DNA from: Deltaproteobacteria bacterium
GTDB taxonomy: Bacteria; Desulfobacterota; Desulfuromonadia; Geobacterales; Geobacteraceae
Length of the DNA stretch: 6,600 nucleotides
NCBI GenBank assembly: GCA_021810985.1
Contig: JAJZQA010000152.1
Span: 1-6,600 of the forward strand
Direction: 5' to 3'
Under the pieces are notes generated by a model, which did no database searches, had not been told where the DNA came from, and was given only the letters and a program-made list of their open reading frames with translations. Position numbers and translations under genes: made by a program. Each line of letters starts with the position of its first letter. Positions within the stretch are counted from its first letter, which is position 1. Below are positions 1-5,772 of the stretch, piece by piece.

Positions 1-41
1 TTCTTTTGTGCGTGTCTTGTTGCAGAACAAACTGATGCAGA

Positions 42-1217
42 CTAATTAGCTAGCACATATTCCGACAAAGCAGCAATCTCGGCAGCACTAAGAGTAATCG
101 TTGCACCATTATGGGCTGTGGCAACGCCGGGAGTGAAGTTAGACGGCACCGTGTTCAAGCCTGACAAGTCCGGAGCAAAACCTGTCGTATCAACAGTACC
201 CAGGATGTGACAACCCGCACACAAACTCTGGTAAAGTGCCGCGGCATCAACCGCGGCAGCCAATGTGGTGCTGGTAAATGCCGCGGAAACGCCACCAATG
301 GTCAGCGTAGTTGTGGTAACGGTGTTGTTACTGGCTGAGGAAGTGTGCTGCACGGCAACTGTCTGGCCGTTGGTCACCGTTCCATCCGTCGAGATGAAAG
401 CGCCTCCGTTGATGGAGTAGGCACCGCCCGTGATGCTGATTGGCGCAGGGCTATTAATCCCGGCAACGGTGATTGTGTTCGAGGTAATAACCGTGCTCAG
501 TGCAACACCGGTTTGAGCAGTGAAGCTGAACGGATCAGGCGTAGTGTCTGCTCCGGCCGCCGCAACAGTGGTACTGGTAAACGTTCCAGAAACCCCGCCG
601 ATAGTCAGGGTTGTGGTGGTAACCGTGCTGTTGCTTGCGGAGGATGTGTGCTGCACGGCAACTGTCTGGCCGTTAGAGACAGTTCCGTCCGTCGAGGTAA
701 AGGCACCGCCGTTGATTGAGTAGGCACCACCAGTGATGCTGATTGGCGCAGGACTATTTATCCCGGCAATGGTAATAGTATTTGAGGTAATTACCGTACT
801 CAGCGTAACATCGGCCTGAGCGGTAAAGCTGAACGGGTCGGGAGTGGTGTCGACACCCGCAGCGGCAATCGTAATGGACAAGGACTGCGAAGCCGTTGCT
901 GAACTCGCGTCGGTAACCGTCACCGTAAAGGTAGACGTTGCCGCTGTGGTCGGCGTTCCGGAAATAACACCGGTTGCACCAGCCAAAGTCAGACCGGCGG
1001 GCAGAGTACCAACGGTAACCGCCCAGGTATACGGGGAAGTACCACCGGTTGCGGCCAGTGTTTGACTATACGCGACACCTATGGTCCCGTTTGGCAAAGT
1101 AGCAGTGGAAACACTGAGCGCTGCCGGTGCCGGATTATTGCTTGAGCCGCAACCAGCAAACATGGTCCCGACAAGAAAGATAAACAGAAATGGTACTACG
1201 ATTGATATTTTTTTCAT
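42..1217 (-). CDS. Lipoprotein mono-haem cytochrome c with Ig-like domain and two tandem repeats
   Basis: The protein has 391 residues and is probably an envelope-anchored electron-transfer protein. Residues 1-22 form a lipoprotein signal: two lysines, a hydrophobic run, then FAGC with the lipidated Cys at 23. Residues about 33-119 resemble a putative Ig (He_PIG) domain, with the typical LPAGLTL and GVISGTPT strings. Two tandem units of about 101 residues follow (123-223 and 224-324), each starting DTTPDPFSF. The C-terminal 67 residues hold one haem site, CAGCH at 333-337. No Met follows the haem site, so the sixth ligand is not the usual one; His369 is the only later His. The frame stays open to an ATG at 1325, but I chose 1217 because the lipoprotein signal starts there and AGGAG lies 5 nt upstream. 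The stop is TAG at 42-44. The haem partner and physiological role are unknown; Geobacter-type bacteria are rich in such proteins. The gene is transcribed away from the zinc-ribbon and mutM genes. Confidence 0.85.
   Translation of the reverse strand: MKKISIVVPFLFIFLVGTMFAGCGSSNNPAPAALSVSTATLPNGTIGVAYSQTLAATGGTSPYTWAVTVGTLPAGLTLAGATGVISGTPTTAATSTFTVTVTDASSATASQSLSITIAAAGVDTTPDPFSFTAQADVTLSTVITSNTITIAGINSPAPISITGGAYSINGGAFTSTDGTVSNGQTVAVQHTSSASNSTVTTTTLTIGGVSGTFTSTTVAAAGADTTPDPFSFTAQTGVALSTVITSNTITVAGINSPAPISITGGAYSINGGAFISTDGTVTNGQTVAVQHTSSASNNTVTTTTLTIGGVSAAFTSTTLAAAVDAAALYQSLCAGCHILGTVDTTGFAPDLSGLNTVPSNFTPGVATAHNGATITLSAAEIAALSEYVLAN
246..548 (-). repeat. Tandem repeat unit 2 of the cytochrome gene (303 bp)
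   Basis: Encodes residues 224-324 and directly abuts unit 1 with no linker, in the same phase (period 101 codons). It ends immediately before the haem domain. Differences from unit 1 include TGVAL for ADVTL near the start and SAAF for SGTF near the end. Confidence 0.9.
549..851 (-). repeat. Tandem repeat unit 1 of the cytochrome gene (303 bp)
   Basis: Encodes residues 123-223. It shares the DTTPDPFSF start, the SPAPISITGGAYSINGGAF core and the NGQTVAVQHTSSASN block with the next unit. The two units differ at about 11 of 100 residues by eye. The DNA differs more, mostly at third codon positions, so the duplication is not very recent. The repeat looks like a beta-sandwich-type spacer rich in Thr, Ser and Gly. 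Confidence 0.9.
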
Positions 1218-1222
1218 GATAA

Positions 1223-1227
1223 CTCCT
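1223..1227 (-). promoter_or_regulatory. Ribosome binding site of the cytochrome gene
   Basis: Read on the minus strand this is AGGAG, followed by TTATC and then the ATG at 1217-1215. It decides the start over the upstream in-frame ATG at 1325, whose extra 36 residues are Cys-rich and would bury the lipoprotein signal. Confidence 0.8.
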
Positions 1228-1621
1228 TTAGTTGAGAGCTTTCGGCAGATTTTGGGAGATTTATCGCAACACACCAAGCATAAAACCTGCTGCACATATA
1301 GTGGCATTGTCACCTGGCTACACATGGTAGATAGGGACTACCCGTATCAGTTCTTCGTAACGGTCACCTCCCTTCCTATGCAGATTGTGTTCGAAAAATA
1401 AATAGACTCACGTAACGAACTAGCAACGTACCTGGAGCTTTGTAAGGGGTTCGGCCGTCGTAAAATCTTACAGGCCATAACTACAACGTCCGGCCGATCT
1501 AACAAAAAAATAAAATTACTCTGGGGTTAAATTGCGCAATACAATGGTGAGGCATGGGAGTCAATAAAAAGAAGAATCGGGTAAGGAGAAAAAAACCTTG
1601 CGGAATATGGATGGGCAGATG

Positions 1622-1638
1622 GTGGTAATGATTACCAC
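1622..1638. promoter_or_regulatory. Perfect 17-bp palindrome, candidate operator
   Basis: GTGGTAAT-G-ATTACCAC: two perfect 8-bp half-sites around one central base. It lies 55 bp upstream of the TATAAT at 1693 and about 190 bp upstream of the zinc-ribbon start. The symmetry fits a dimeric transcription factor site. I cannot assign a regulator: the half-site spacing does not match the FadR/PdhR type TGGTNNNACCA. It is not followed by a T-run, so it does not look like a terminator. Confidence 0.45.
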
Positions 1639-1692
1639 TGAATTAATTAACAATCTTTGGTCAGCCTTTTAAGCAGAATTGTGTATTTTTTA

Positions 1693-1698
1693 TATAAT
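1693..1698 (+). promoter_or_regulatory. Candidate -10 box upstream of the zinc-ribbon gene
   Basis: An exact TATAAT in an AT-rich stretch, 128 bp before the zinc-ribbon ATG. The matching -35 region around 1668-1675 is poor (TTAAGC or TAAGCA), so a promoter here would need an activator or is a chance match in AT-rich DNA. Confidence 0.3.
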
Positions 1699-1811
1699 AA
1701 TGTTGAATACTACTTTGTCAACAAGCAAGAATGAATCTGTAGAGTTCAGGAAATTCAATTCCAATTCTTGCCCGACAATGGGCAATTTTACGAATTGGCA
1801 AGGAATTCCAC

Positions 1812-1819
1812 AGGAAAGG
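1812..1819 (+). promoter_or_regulatory. Ribosome binding site of the small zinc-ribbon gene
   Basis: AGGAAAGG, 7 nt before the ATG at 1827. It is important because it supports translation of a reading frame that a length cutoff would discard. Confidence 0.55.
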
Positions 1820-1826
1820 CAAAACC

Positions 1827-1988
1827 ATGCCAGACGACACAAGCAAATGTTGCGAGCAGAGACCCGAAGACTGCCGCGGATCCTGCCCGAAAAAATTTCA
1901 AATTCTCTACTGGTGCGAAGTGTGCGAGAAAACGGTAGAGGAAAAACGCTGTCCCAGCTGTGGTCTAAAGACACGAAAGATCCGCTGA
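1827..1988 (+). CDS. Small cysteine-rich zinc-ribbon-like protein (53 aa)
   Basis: ATG at 1827-1829 and TGA at 1986-1988 give a 53-residue protein. It has eight cysteines: a Cys-Cys pair at 8-9, Cys16 and Cys20 (the last in GSCPKK), then WCEVC (30, 33) and RCPSCG (42, 45). The last four form a C-x2-C-x8-C-x2-C pattern typical of a treble-clef or zinc-ribbon metal site, and the tail KTRKIR is basic. The purine-rich AGGAAAGG at 1812-1819 lies 7 nt before the ATG and fits a ribosome binding site. The partly overlapping longer frame that opens at 1679 has no recognisable motif and is a shadow. Function is unknown; nucleic-acid or protein binding is the general expectation for such proteins. It lies 146 bp upstream of mutM on the same strand. 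Cysteine spacing and the ribosome binding site make it a real gene more likely than not. Confidence 0.72.
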   Translation: MPDDTSKCCEQRPEDCRGSCPKKFQILYWCEVCEKTVEEKRCPSCGLKTRKIR

Positions 1989-2069
1989 ACAGCAAAGTAC
2001 TGTCAGCCACCCTGCCAAACTTCAAGAATCTCCGACGTCAATGCCGTGCGATCGCAATCGGATTCTCCC

Positions 2070-2098
2070 TTGCAAACCCGAATTCATGACAGTATGCT
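2070..2098 (+). promoter_or_regulatory. Candidate sigma-70 promoter of mutM
   Basis: TTGCAA (2070-2075) and TATGCT (2093-2098) are separated by exactly 17 bp. Each matches four of six consensus bases. It would start transcription about 30 bp before the mutM ATG, inside the gap after the zinc-ribbon gene. Such matches also occur by chance. Confidence 0.35.
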
Positions 2099-2134
2099 AG
2101 CCGGGATATCAAATCATGGTGCGAGAGAACAAAT

Positions 2135-2950
2135 ATGCCGGAATTGCCGGAAGTTGAAACTGTCCGTAGAGGTATCGAACCATGGATTCTGCAGCGGGAA
2201 ATTATCCGGATGGAACTCCGGGTTGCCAAGCTGCGACACCCATTACCGCAAGACCTTGTTCAGAAGCCGGTCGGCCAAACCGTGAGAGCGGTTCAACGGC
2301 GCGGAAAATATCTACTGCTTCGCTGCGACCACGGCAGTCTGATCCTGCACTTGGGCATGAGCGGATTTCTGCGTGTGCTCCAGAAGCCGGTACCGCCCGG
2401 ACGACACGATCACGCTGATATCTGTTTTTCCGGCGGCATCTGCCTGCGGCTTAACGATGTCCGCAAGTTCAGTACTCTCATATGGACCAGCGACGACCCA
2501 CTCACTCATCCCCTGCTCGCCGATCACGGCCCGGAACCTCTATCGGAAGAACTGAGCGGTGACTATCTGTTCCGTTGTTCCCGTAATCGCCGTCTTGCCG
2601 TAAAGTCTTTTATCATGGATCACAGGGTTGTGGTGGGAATCGGCAACATCTACGCCAACGAGGCGCTGTTCCGAACCGGCATACATCCCGTCCAACCGGC
2701 CGGCGACGTGAACCTGGCCCGCTATCGTACACTGGTCGCGAAGATCCGCGAGGTGCTGGAAGAAGCCATTGCCGCCGGTGGCACAACCCTGCACGATTTC
2801 AGCGACGAAGAAGGCCGCCCCGGCTATTTCAGCCTGCGGCTCAACGTCTACGGCCGTGCAGGTCAACCGTGCACTGTCTGCGGCGCCCCCATCGAAACCT
2901 CTCGGATCGGTCAACGCTCAAGTTTTTATTGCCGGAACTGTCAGCACTGA
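2135..2950 (+). CDS. mutM: Formamidopyrimidine-DNA glycosylase (8-oxoguanine glycosylase/AP lyase)
   Basis: A 271-residue base-excision repair enzyme that removes 8-oxoguanine and formamidopyrimidines from DNA and nicks the abasic site by beta/delta elimination. The N-terminus PELPEVET supplies the catalytic Pro2 (exposed after Met removal) and Glu3, so the start is certain. Lys58 (RRGKYLL) is the conserved backbone-contact lysine. Met75 (HLGMSG), Arg110 and Phe112 match the void-filling triad. The helix-two-turn-helix lies at about 168-185 with Asn171 (GIGNIYANEALF). The C-terminal zinc finger is Cys246, Cys249, Cys266, Cys269, with Arg261 in its DNA-reading hairpin. Length is close to the E. 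coli enzyme (269). The DVRKF loop replaces the usual DPRRF but keeps the key Arg and Phe. The ribosome binding site is weak (GAGAG at 2123-2127, 7 nt before ATG). Zn-finger and Pro2 features separate it from endonuclease VIII. Confidence 0.97.
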   Translation: MPELPEVETVRRGIEPWILQREIIRMELRVAKLRHPLPQDLVQKPVGQTVRAVQRRGKYLLLRCDHGSLILHLGMSGFLRVLQKPVPPGRHDHADICFSGGICLRLNDVRKFSTLIWTSDDPLTHPLLADHGPEPLSEELSGDYLFRCSRNRRLAVKSFIMDHRVVVGIGNIYANEALFRTGIHPVQPAGDVNLARYRTLVAKIREVLEEAIAAGGTTLHDFSDEEGRPGYFSLRLNVYGRAGQPCTVCGAPIETSRIGQRSSFYCRNCQH

Positions 2951-3086
2951 ACCGGCCCGGACAACATTCTCACCACCTTTCAGAGCAGGGCATTCTTCGT
3001 AAGGCCCGAAAACCACTCACGACAATGTTTGACGATACAGTAAATTTTGCGGCACGTTGCGTACGATCGGTTTGTATGAACGGCTG

Positions 3087-3108
3087 AAAGTGAAACAACC
3101 TTCACTTT
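3087..3108 (+). other. Stem-loop between mutM and lemA
   Basis: AAAGTGAA and TTCACTTT form a perfect 8-bp stem around the 6-nt loop ACAACC, with one more G-T pair outside. It lies 136 bp after the mutM stop and 75 bp before the lemA start. The stem is AT-rich and no clear T-run follows, so it is a weak terminator candidate at best. It could instead be a leader structure or operator-like site of the lemA operon. No convincing promoter is visible in this 232-bp gap. Confidence 0.35.
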
Positions 3109-3170
3109 TCCATACCATTTCCCGCCAAATCCTGCTATTTTCCGCGCAGACAACGAAAATCAACCAACAG

Positions 3171-3175
3171 AGGAG
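3171..3175 (+). promoter_or_regulatory. Ribosome binding site of lemA
   Basis: AGGAG with a 7-nt spacer before ATG at 3183. It fixes the start at 3183 rather than at the in-frame upstream start at 3057, whose extra 42 residues would precede the membrane segment. Confidence 0.85.
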
Positions 3176-3182
3176 AAACGTC

Positions 3183-3782
3183 ATGAGCCTTGCACTGGTA
3201 TTTGTGCTGGTACTGATCGTTGGAATCGTAGCTGCCGTGCTGTATGTGATTGCCGTGTATAATCGGCTGGTTACATTTCGCAACCGCTTCAAGAATGCTT
3301 TTGCCCAGATTGACGTGCAACTCAAACGCCGCTATGACCTGATTCCCAACCTGGTCGAAACGGCCAAAGGCTACCTGAAACATGAACGTGAGACCCTGGA
3401 AGCGGTGATAGCAGCCAGAAATCAGGCTGCTGGAGCAGCAAAACAGGCCGCTGCCGCGCCGGGAAATCCCCAGGCGATGGCCTTGCTCTCTGGAGCGGAA
3501 GGCGCCTTGACCGGGGCGCTCGGACGCCTCTTTGCACTGTCCGAGGCCTACCCAGACCTAAAGGCCAACCAAACGATGATGCAGTTGAGTGAAGAACTCA
3601 CCTCAACGGAAAATCGTGTTGCATTTGCCCGCCAGGCCTTCAATGATGCGGTTATGACCTATAATACCGCCCGCGAGGTTTTTCCCGCTGTCCTGATCGC
3701 AGGTGCTTTCCAGTTCAGTGCCGCCGCGCTGCTAGAAATTGAAGAATCCGAAAAGACTGCTCCACGTGTCACCTTCAGTTGA
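3183..3782 (+). CDS. lemA: LemA family membrane protein
   Basis: A 199-residue inner-membrane protein with one N-terminal transmembrane segment (about 3-26) and a long helical domain behind it. Family hallmarks are YNRLV (26-30), the block QIDVQLKRRYDLIPNLVE (42-59), YPDLKANQ (123-130), and ENRVAFARQAFNDAVMTYN (143-161), followed by the usual FP at 167-168. An Ala-rich stretch at about 82-93 lies between helices. Length is typical for the family (about 180-200). LemA proteins have no established biochemical activity; they are commonly encoded next to an M48 peptidase or TPM-domain gene and are thought to help membrane protein quality control or signalling. Here the M48 gene starts 10 bp after the stop, so the two are almost surely co-transcribed and translationally coupled. 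The soluble part probably faces the periplasm or cell exterior; the topology is inferred. Confidence 0.93.
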   Translation: MSLALVFVLVLIVGIVAAVLYVIAVYNRLVTFRNRFKNAFAQIDVQLKRRYDLIPNLVETAKGYLKHERETLEAVIAARNQAAGAAKQAAAAPGNPQAMALLSGAEGALTGALGRLFALSEAYPDLKANQTMMQLSEELTSTENRVAFARQAFNDAVMTYNTAREVFPAVLIAGAFQFSAAALLEIEESEKTAPRVTFS

Positions 3783-3792
3783 GAGCCGGTCC

Positions 3793-5727
3793 ATGAGGGA
3801 TTTTTTCGCTCGCCAGGAAGATGCCCGCCGCCGGACAGTCCGTCTGATTATTCTCTTCACCTTCGCGGTTCTTGGCGTTGCCCTGGCGGTCTATCTGGTA
3901 GCCGTCACAACCTGGCAGTTATCCGTGCAACATCTCGTCAACGGGATCAGCCTCTGGAACCCGCGTCTCTTTCTCTGGACCACGGGAGGGACGCTCCTTT
4001 TTGTCGGACTCGGCTCTTTGTGGAAAATCCAGGAATTGCGCGAGGGAGGGTCCCGGGTCGCCGCCATCCTCGGCGGCCGTCCGATTCCGCTGCAGCCCCA
4101 GGACCCCCAGGAACGGCAACTACGGAATGTGGTGGAAGAAATGGCCATCGCTTCGGGAATGCCGGTGCCCGACCTGTACCTGCTGGAGCACGAACGCAGC
4201 ATCAATGCCTTTGCCGCCGGTCACGACCTGAACGATGCGGCGATCTGCGTCACCTATGGCGCTATCAGGTTACTGAGCAGGGATGAATTGCAGGGGGTTG
4301 TGGCTCACGAATTCAGTCATATCCTGAACGGCGACATGCGACTGAACCTGAATCTGGCAGGCTGGCTGAACGGAATTCTCATGGTCAGCCAGATCGGGGA
4401 AATGGGGCTCCGGGGAATGCGGCGTGTTAGAGGGAAAGGCGCCGCCGCCATCGTCCTGGTCTCTTGCGCCCTCTATGCGGTCGGCTATGTCGGCTATTTT
4501 TTCGGACGTTTGATCAAGTCCGCCGTAGCGCGGCAACGCGAATACCTTGGCGACGCTTCGGCCGCCCAGTTTACCCGCAACCCGGAAGGACTGGTCGGAG
4601 CCCTGAAAAAAATCGGCGGGCTGACGGTGGGGTCGCGGATTGAGCATCCCAGGGCTGACGAAATGAGCCACCTGTTCTTCAGTAATGCCCTGCAGGAAGC
4701 CTGGCTCCAGGCCCTTGACACCCACCCGCCCCTGTCGGATCGAATCCGTCGGCTTGACGCTTCATTCACAGGGAAATTTCCCGAAGTAAAACCACTCCCG
4801 GCACCACCACCCAATGAAATATATCTCCAGCCGCAACCGCCCAAAGCCGCTTCCGGTCCGGCTGTTGCCCTTTCCGGAGCCGAAGTGACGGCATTGCTCT
4901 GTCGTGCGGGAGATCCGGTGCAGGAACATCTCGATAGGGCTCGATTCCTGATCAACGAACTTCCCGAGCCTCTCATATCGGCCATAAGAGACCCATTTGG
5001 CGCCTGTGCCGTGGTCTACGGCCTGCTGCTTGACAGGACTCCGGCAATCCGAGCCAGACAGGAAGAAATCCTTACCGCGCAGGGGAGTCAGGCTTTCCTT
5101 GAAGAAATACGCTCGCTCGCTCCGGCCCTCAGCACCTTGCCGCCCGAGGTTCGGCTGCCCCTGCTGGAACTTTCTCTCCCCGCTTTGCGCACCTTGAGTC
5201 AAAAACAGTTTTCCCTTCTGAAAAAAACCGTCGAGCACTTGAGCGCCGCTGATAAAAGGACCAGCCTCTTCGAGTTTACTCTGCGCTACCTGCTTCTGCG
5301 GTACCTGGAACCCAATTTCACCCAGCGACCCAACCGCCCGGCGCAGATTTACGGCCTGCGCGGAGTCCAGCAAGAGTGTTCTTGCGTCCTGACCTCCCTG
5401 GCCAGGATCGGGCACCAGGACGAAACGCTGGCACGGCAGTCCTTTGAACGTGGACTGATTGTACTGCGGGAGGAAAAAACCGAGTTCGCCTTTCTCCCGG
5501 CAGCAGAATGCGGAGTTGCCTGCCTGGAACGGTCATTCGCCGCTCTTGAAAATACCAGTCCCTTGATAAAGCGCCGCCTCCTGGGCGCCTGCCTGGAATG
5601 TCTGAGGCACGACGGCAAAGTGACGGTGGCTGAATTAGAACTGTTCCGGGCAATTGCCGATGCCATCGGCTGTCCCCTTCCCCCTTGGCTCGACATGTCG
5701 CATCGACAAATCCTGGATCAGCAATAA
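3793..5727 (+). CDS. M48 family (HtpX-like) membrane metallopeptidase with C-terminal helical extension
   Basis: A 644-residue integral-membrane zinc protease. Predicted membrane segments are at about 17-39, 59-77 and 217-240, with a possible hydrophobic stretch near 188-202. The active site is HEFSH at 172-176 (zinc ligands His172 and His176, catalytic Glu173); Glu250 in REYLGDASA is the expected third ligand. THPPLSDRI at 310-318 is a common M48 C-terminal motif. The fold ends near 325 and a Pro-rich linker follows (about 330-357). Residues about 360-644 are helical and lack a peptidase motif; the last part (590-630, containing RHDGKVTVAELELFRAIADA) resembles a TerB/DjlA-type helical domain by eye. 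Classic HtpX has under 300 residues, so this is over twice as long. I chose ATG 3793 because GAGAG lies 7 nt upstream and the start falls 10 bp after lemA; a TTG start at 3739 would overlap lemA. The likely role is degradation of damaged membrane proteins. Confidence 0.9.
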   Translation: MRDFFARQEDARRRTVRLIILFTFAVLGVALAVYLVAVTTWQLSVQHLVNGISLWNPRLFLWTTGGTLLFVGLGSLWKIQELREGGSRVAAILGGRPIPLQPQDPQERQLRNVVEEMAIASGMPVPDLYLLEHERSINAFAAGHDLNDAAICVTYGAIRLLSRDELQGVVAHEFSHILNGDMRLNLNLAGWLNGILMVSQIGEMGLRGMRRVRGKGAAAIVLVSCALYAVGYVGYFFGRLIKSAVARQREYLGDASAAQFTRNPEGLVGALKKIGGLTVGSRIEHPRADEMSHLFFSNALQEAWLQALDTHPPLSDRIRRLDASFTGKFPEVKPLPAPPPNEIYLQPQPPKAASGPAVALSGAEVTALLCRAGDPVQEHLDRARFLINELPEPLISAIRDPFGACAVVYGLLLDRTPAIRARQEEILTAQGSQAFLEEIRSLAPALSTLPPEVRLPLLELSLPALRTLSQKQFSLLKKTVEHLSAADKRTSLFEFTLRYLLLRYLEPNFTQRPNRPAQIYGLRGVQQECSCVLTSLARIGHQDETLARQSFERGLIVLREEKTEFAFLPAAECGVACLERSFAALENTSPLIKRRLLGACLECLRHDGKVTVAELELFRAIADAIGCPLPPWLDMSHRQILDQQ

Positions 5728-5772
5728 AAATCAGCTCCTTATTGGAAGAGAGTTCTGCCATACTGTTCTGAC
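5728..5772. other. Convergent intergenic gap
   Basis: Only 45 bp separate the stop codons of the M48 peptidase (plus) and the reductase (minus). A 7-bp inverted repeat, GAGAGTT (5748-5754) and AACTCTC (5775-5781), spans the reductase stop with a 20-nt loop. There is no T-run, so I do not call a terminator. Confidence 0.5.

Larger units (their letters stand above)
1218..1826. other. Divergent intergenic region between the cytochrome and zinc-ribbon genes
   Basis: About 600 bp without a convincing long gene. The right half is AT-rich. It must hold the promoters for both flanking genes. Visible items are a perfect 17-bp palindrome at 1622-1638, a TATAAT at 1693-1698, a 7-bp GC-rich inverted repeat (TCGGCCG at 1451-1457 against CGGCCGA at 1491-1497), and two tiny reading frames with weak support (1554-1628 and 1598-1672). 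I did not recognise a riboswitch. No clear -35/-10 pair is visible for the minus-strand cytochrome gene. Confidence 0.6.

Noticed and set aside
345..723. Plus-strand reading frames opposite the cytochrome repeats
   Set aside because: They mirror the repeat DNA on the other strand and show no protein-like motif; shadows of the real gene.
1218..1325. N-terminal extension of the cytochrome gene to the ATG at 1325
   Set aside because: It would place 36 Cys-containing residues before a proper lipoprotein signal, while a good AGGAG precedes the ATG at 1217.
1218..1500. Possible cyclic-dinucleotide (GEMM) riboswitch in the cytochrome leader
   Set aside because: Such switches occur before cytochrome genes in Geobacter, but I could not find their conserved core in either strand here.
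2047..2056. TGCGATCGCA palindrome containing GCGATCGC, as in HIP1
   Set aside because: Single copy in the window and the wrong kind of organism for HIP1; likely chance.
1679..2089. 136-residue plus-strand reading frame
   Set aside because: It has no recognisable motif and overlaps the zinc-ribbon frame, which has ordered cysteines and a ribosome binding site.
3047..3066. Possible sigma-54 promoter (GGCAC...) before lemA
   Set aside because: The required GC at the -12 position with correct spacing from GG is absent.
4494..5415. Long minus-strand reading frames opposite the M48 gene
   Set aside because: They arise from the GC-rich codon pattern of the plus-strand gene, which has full family motifs.
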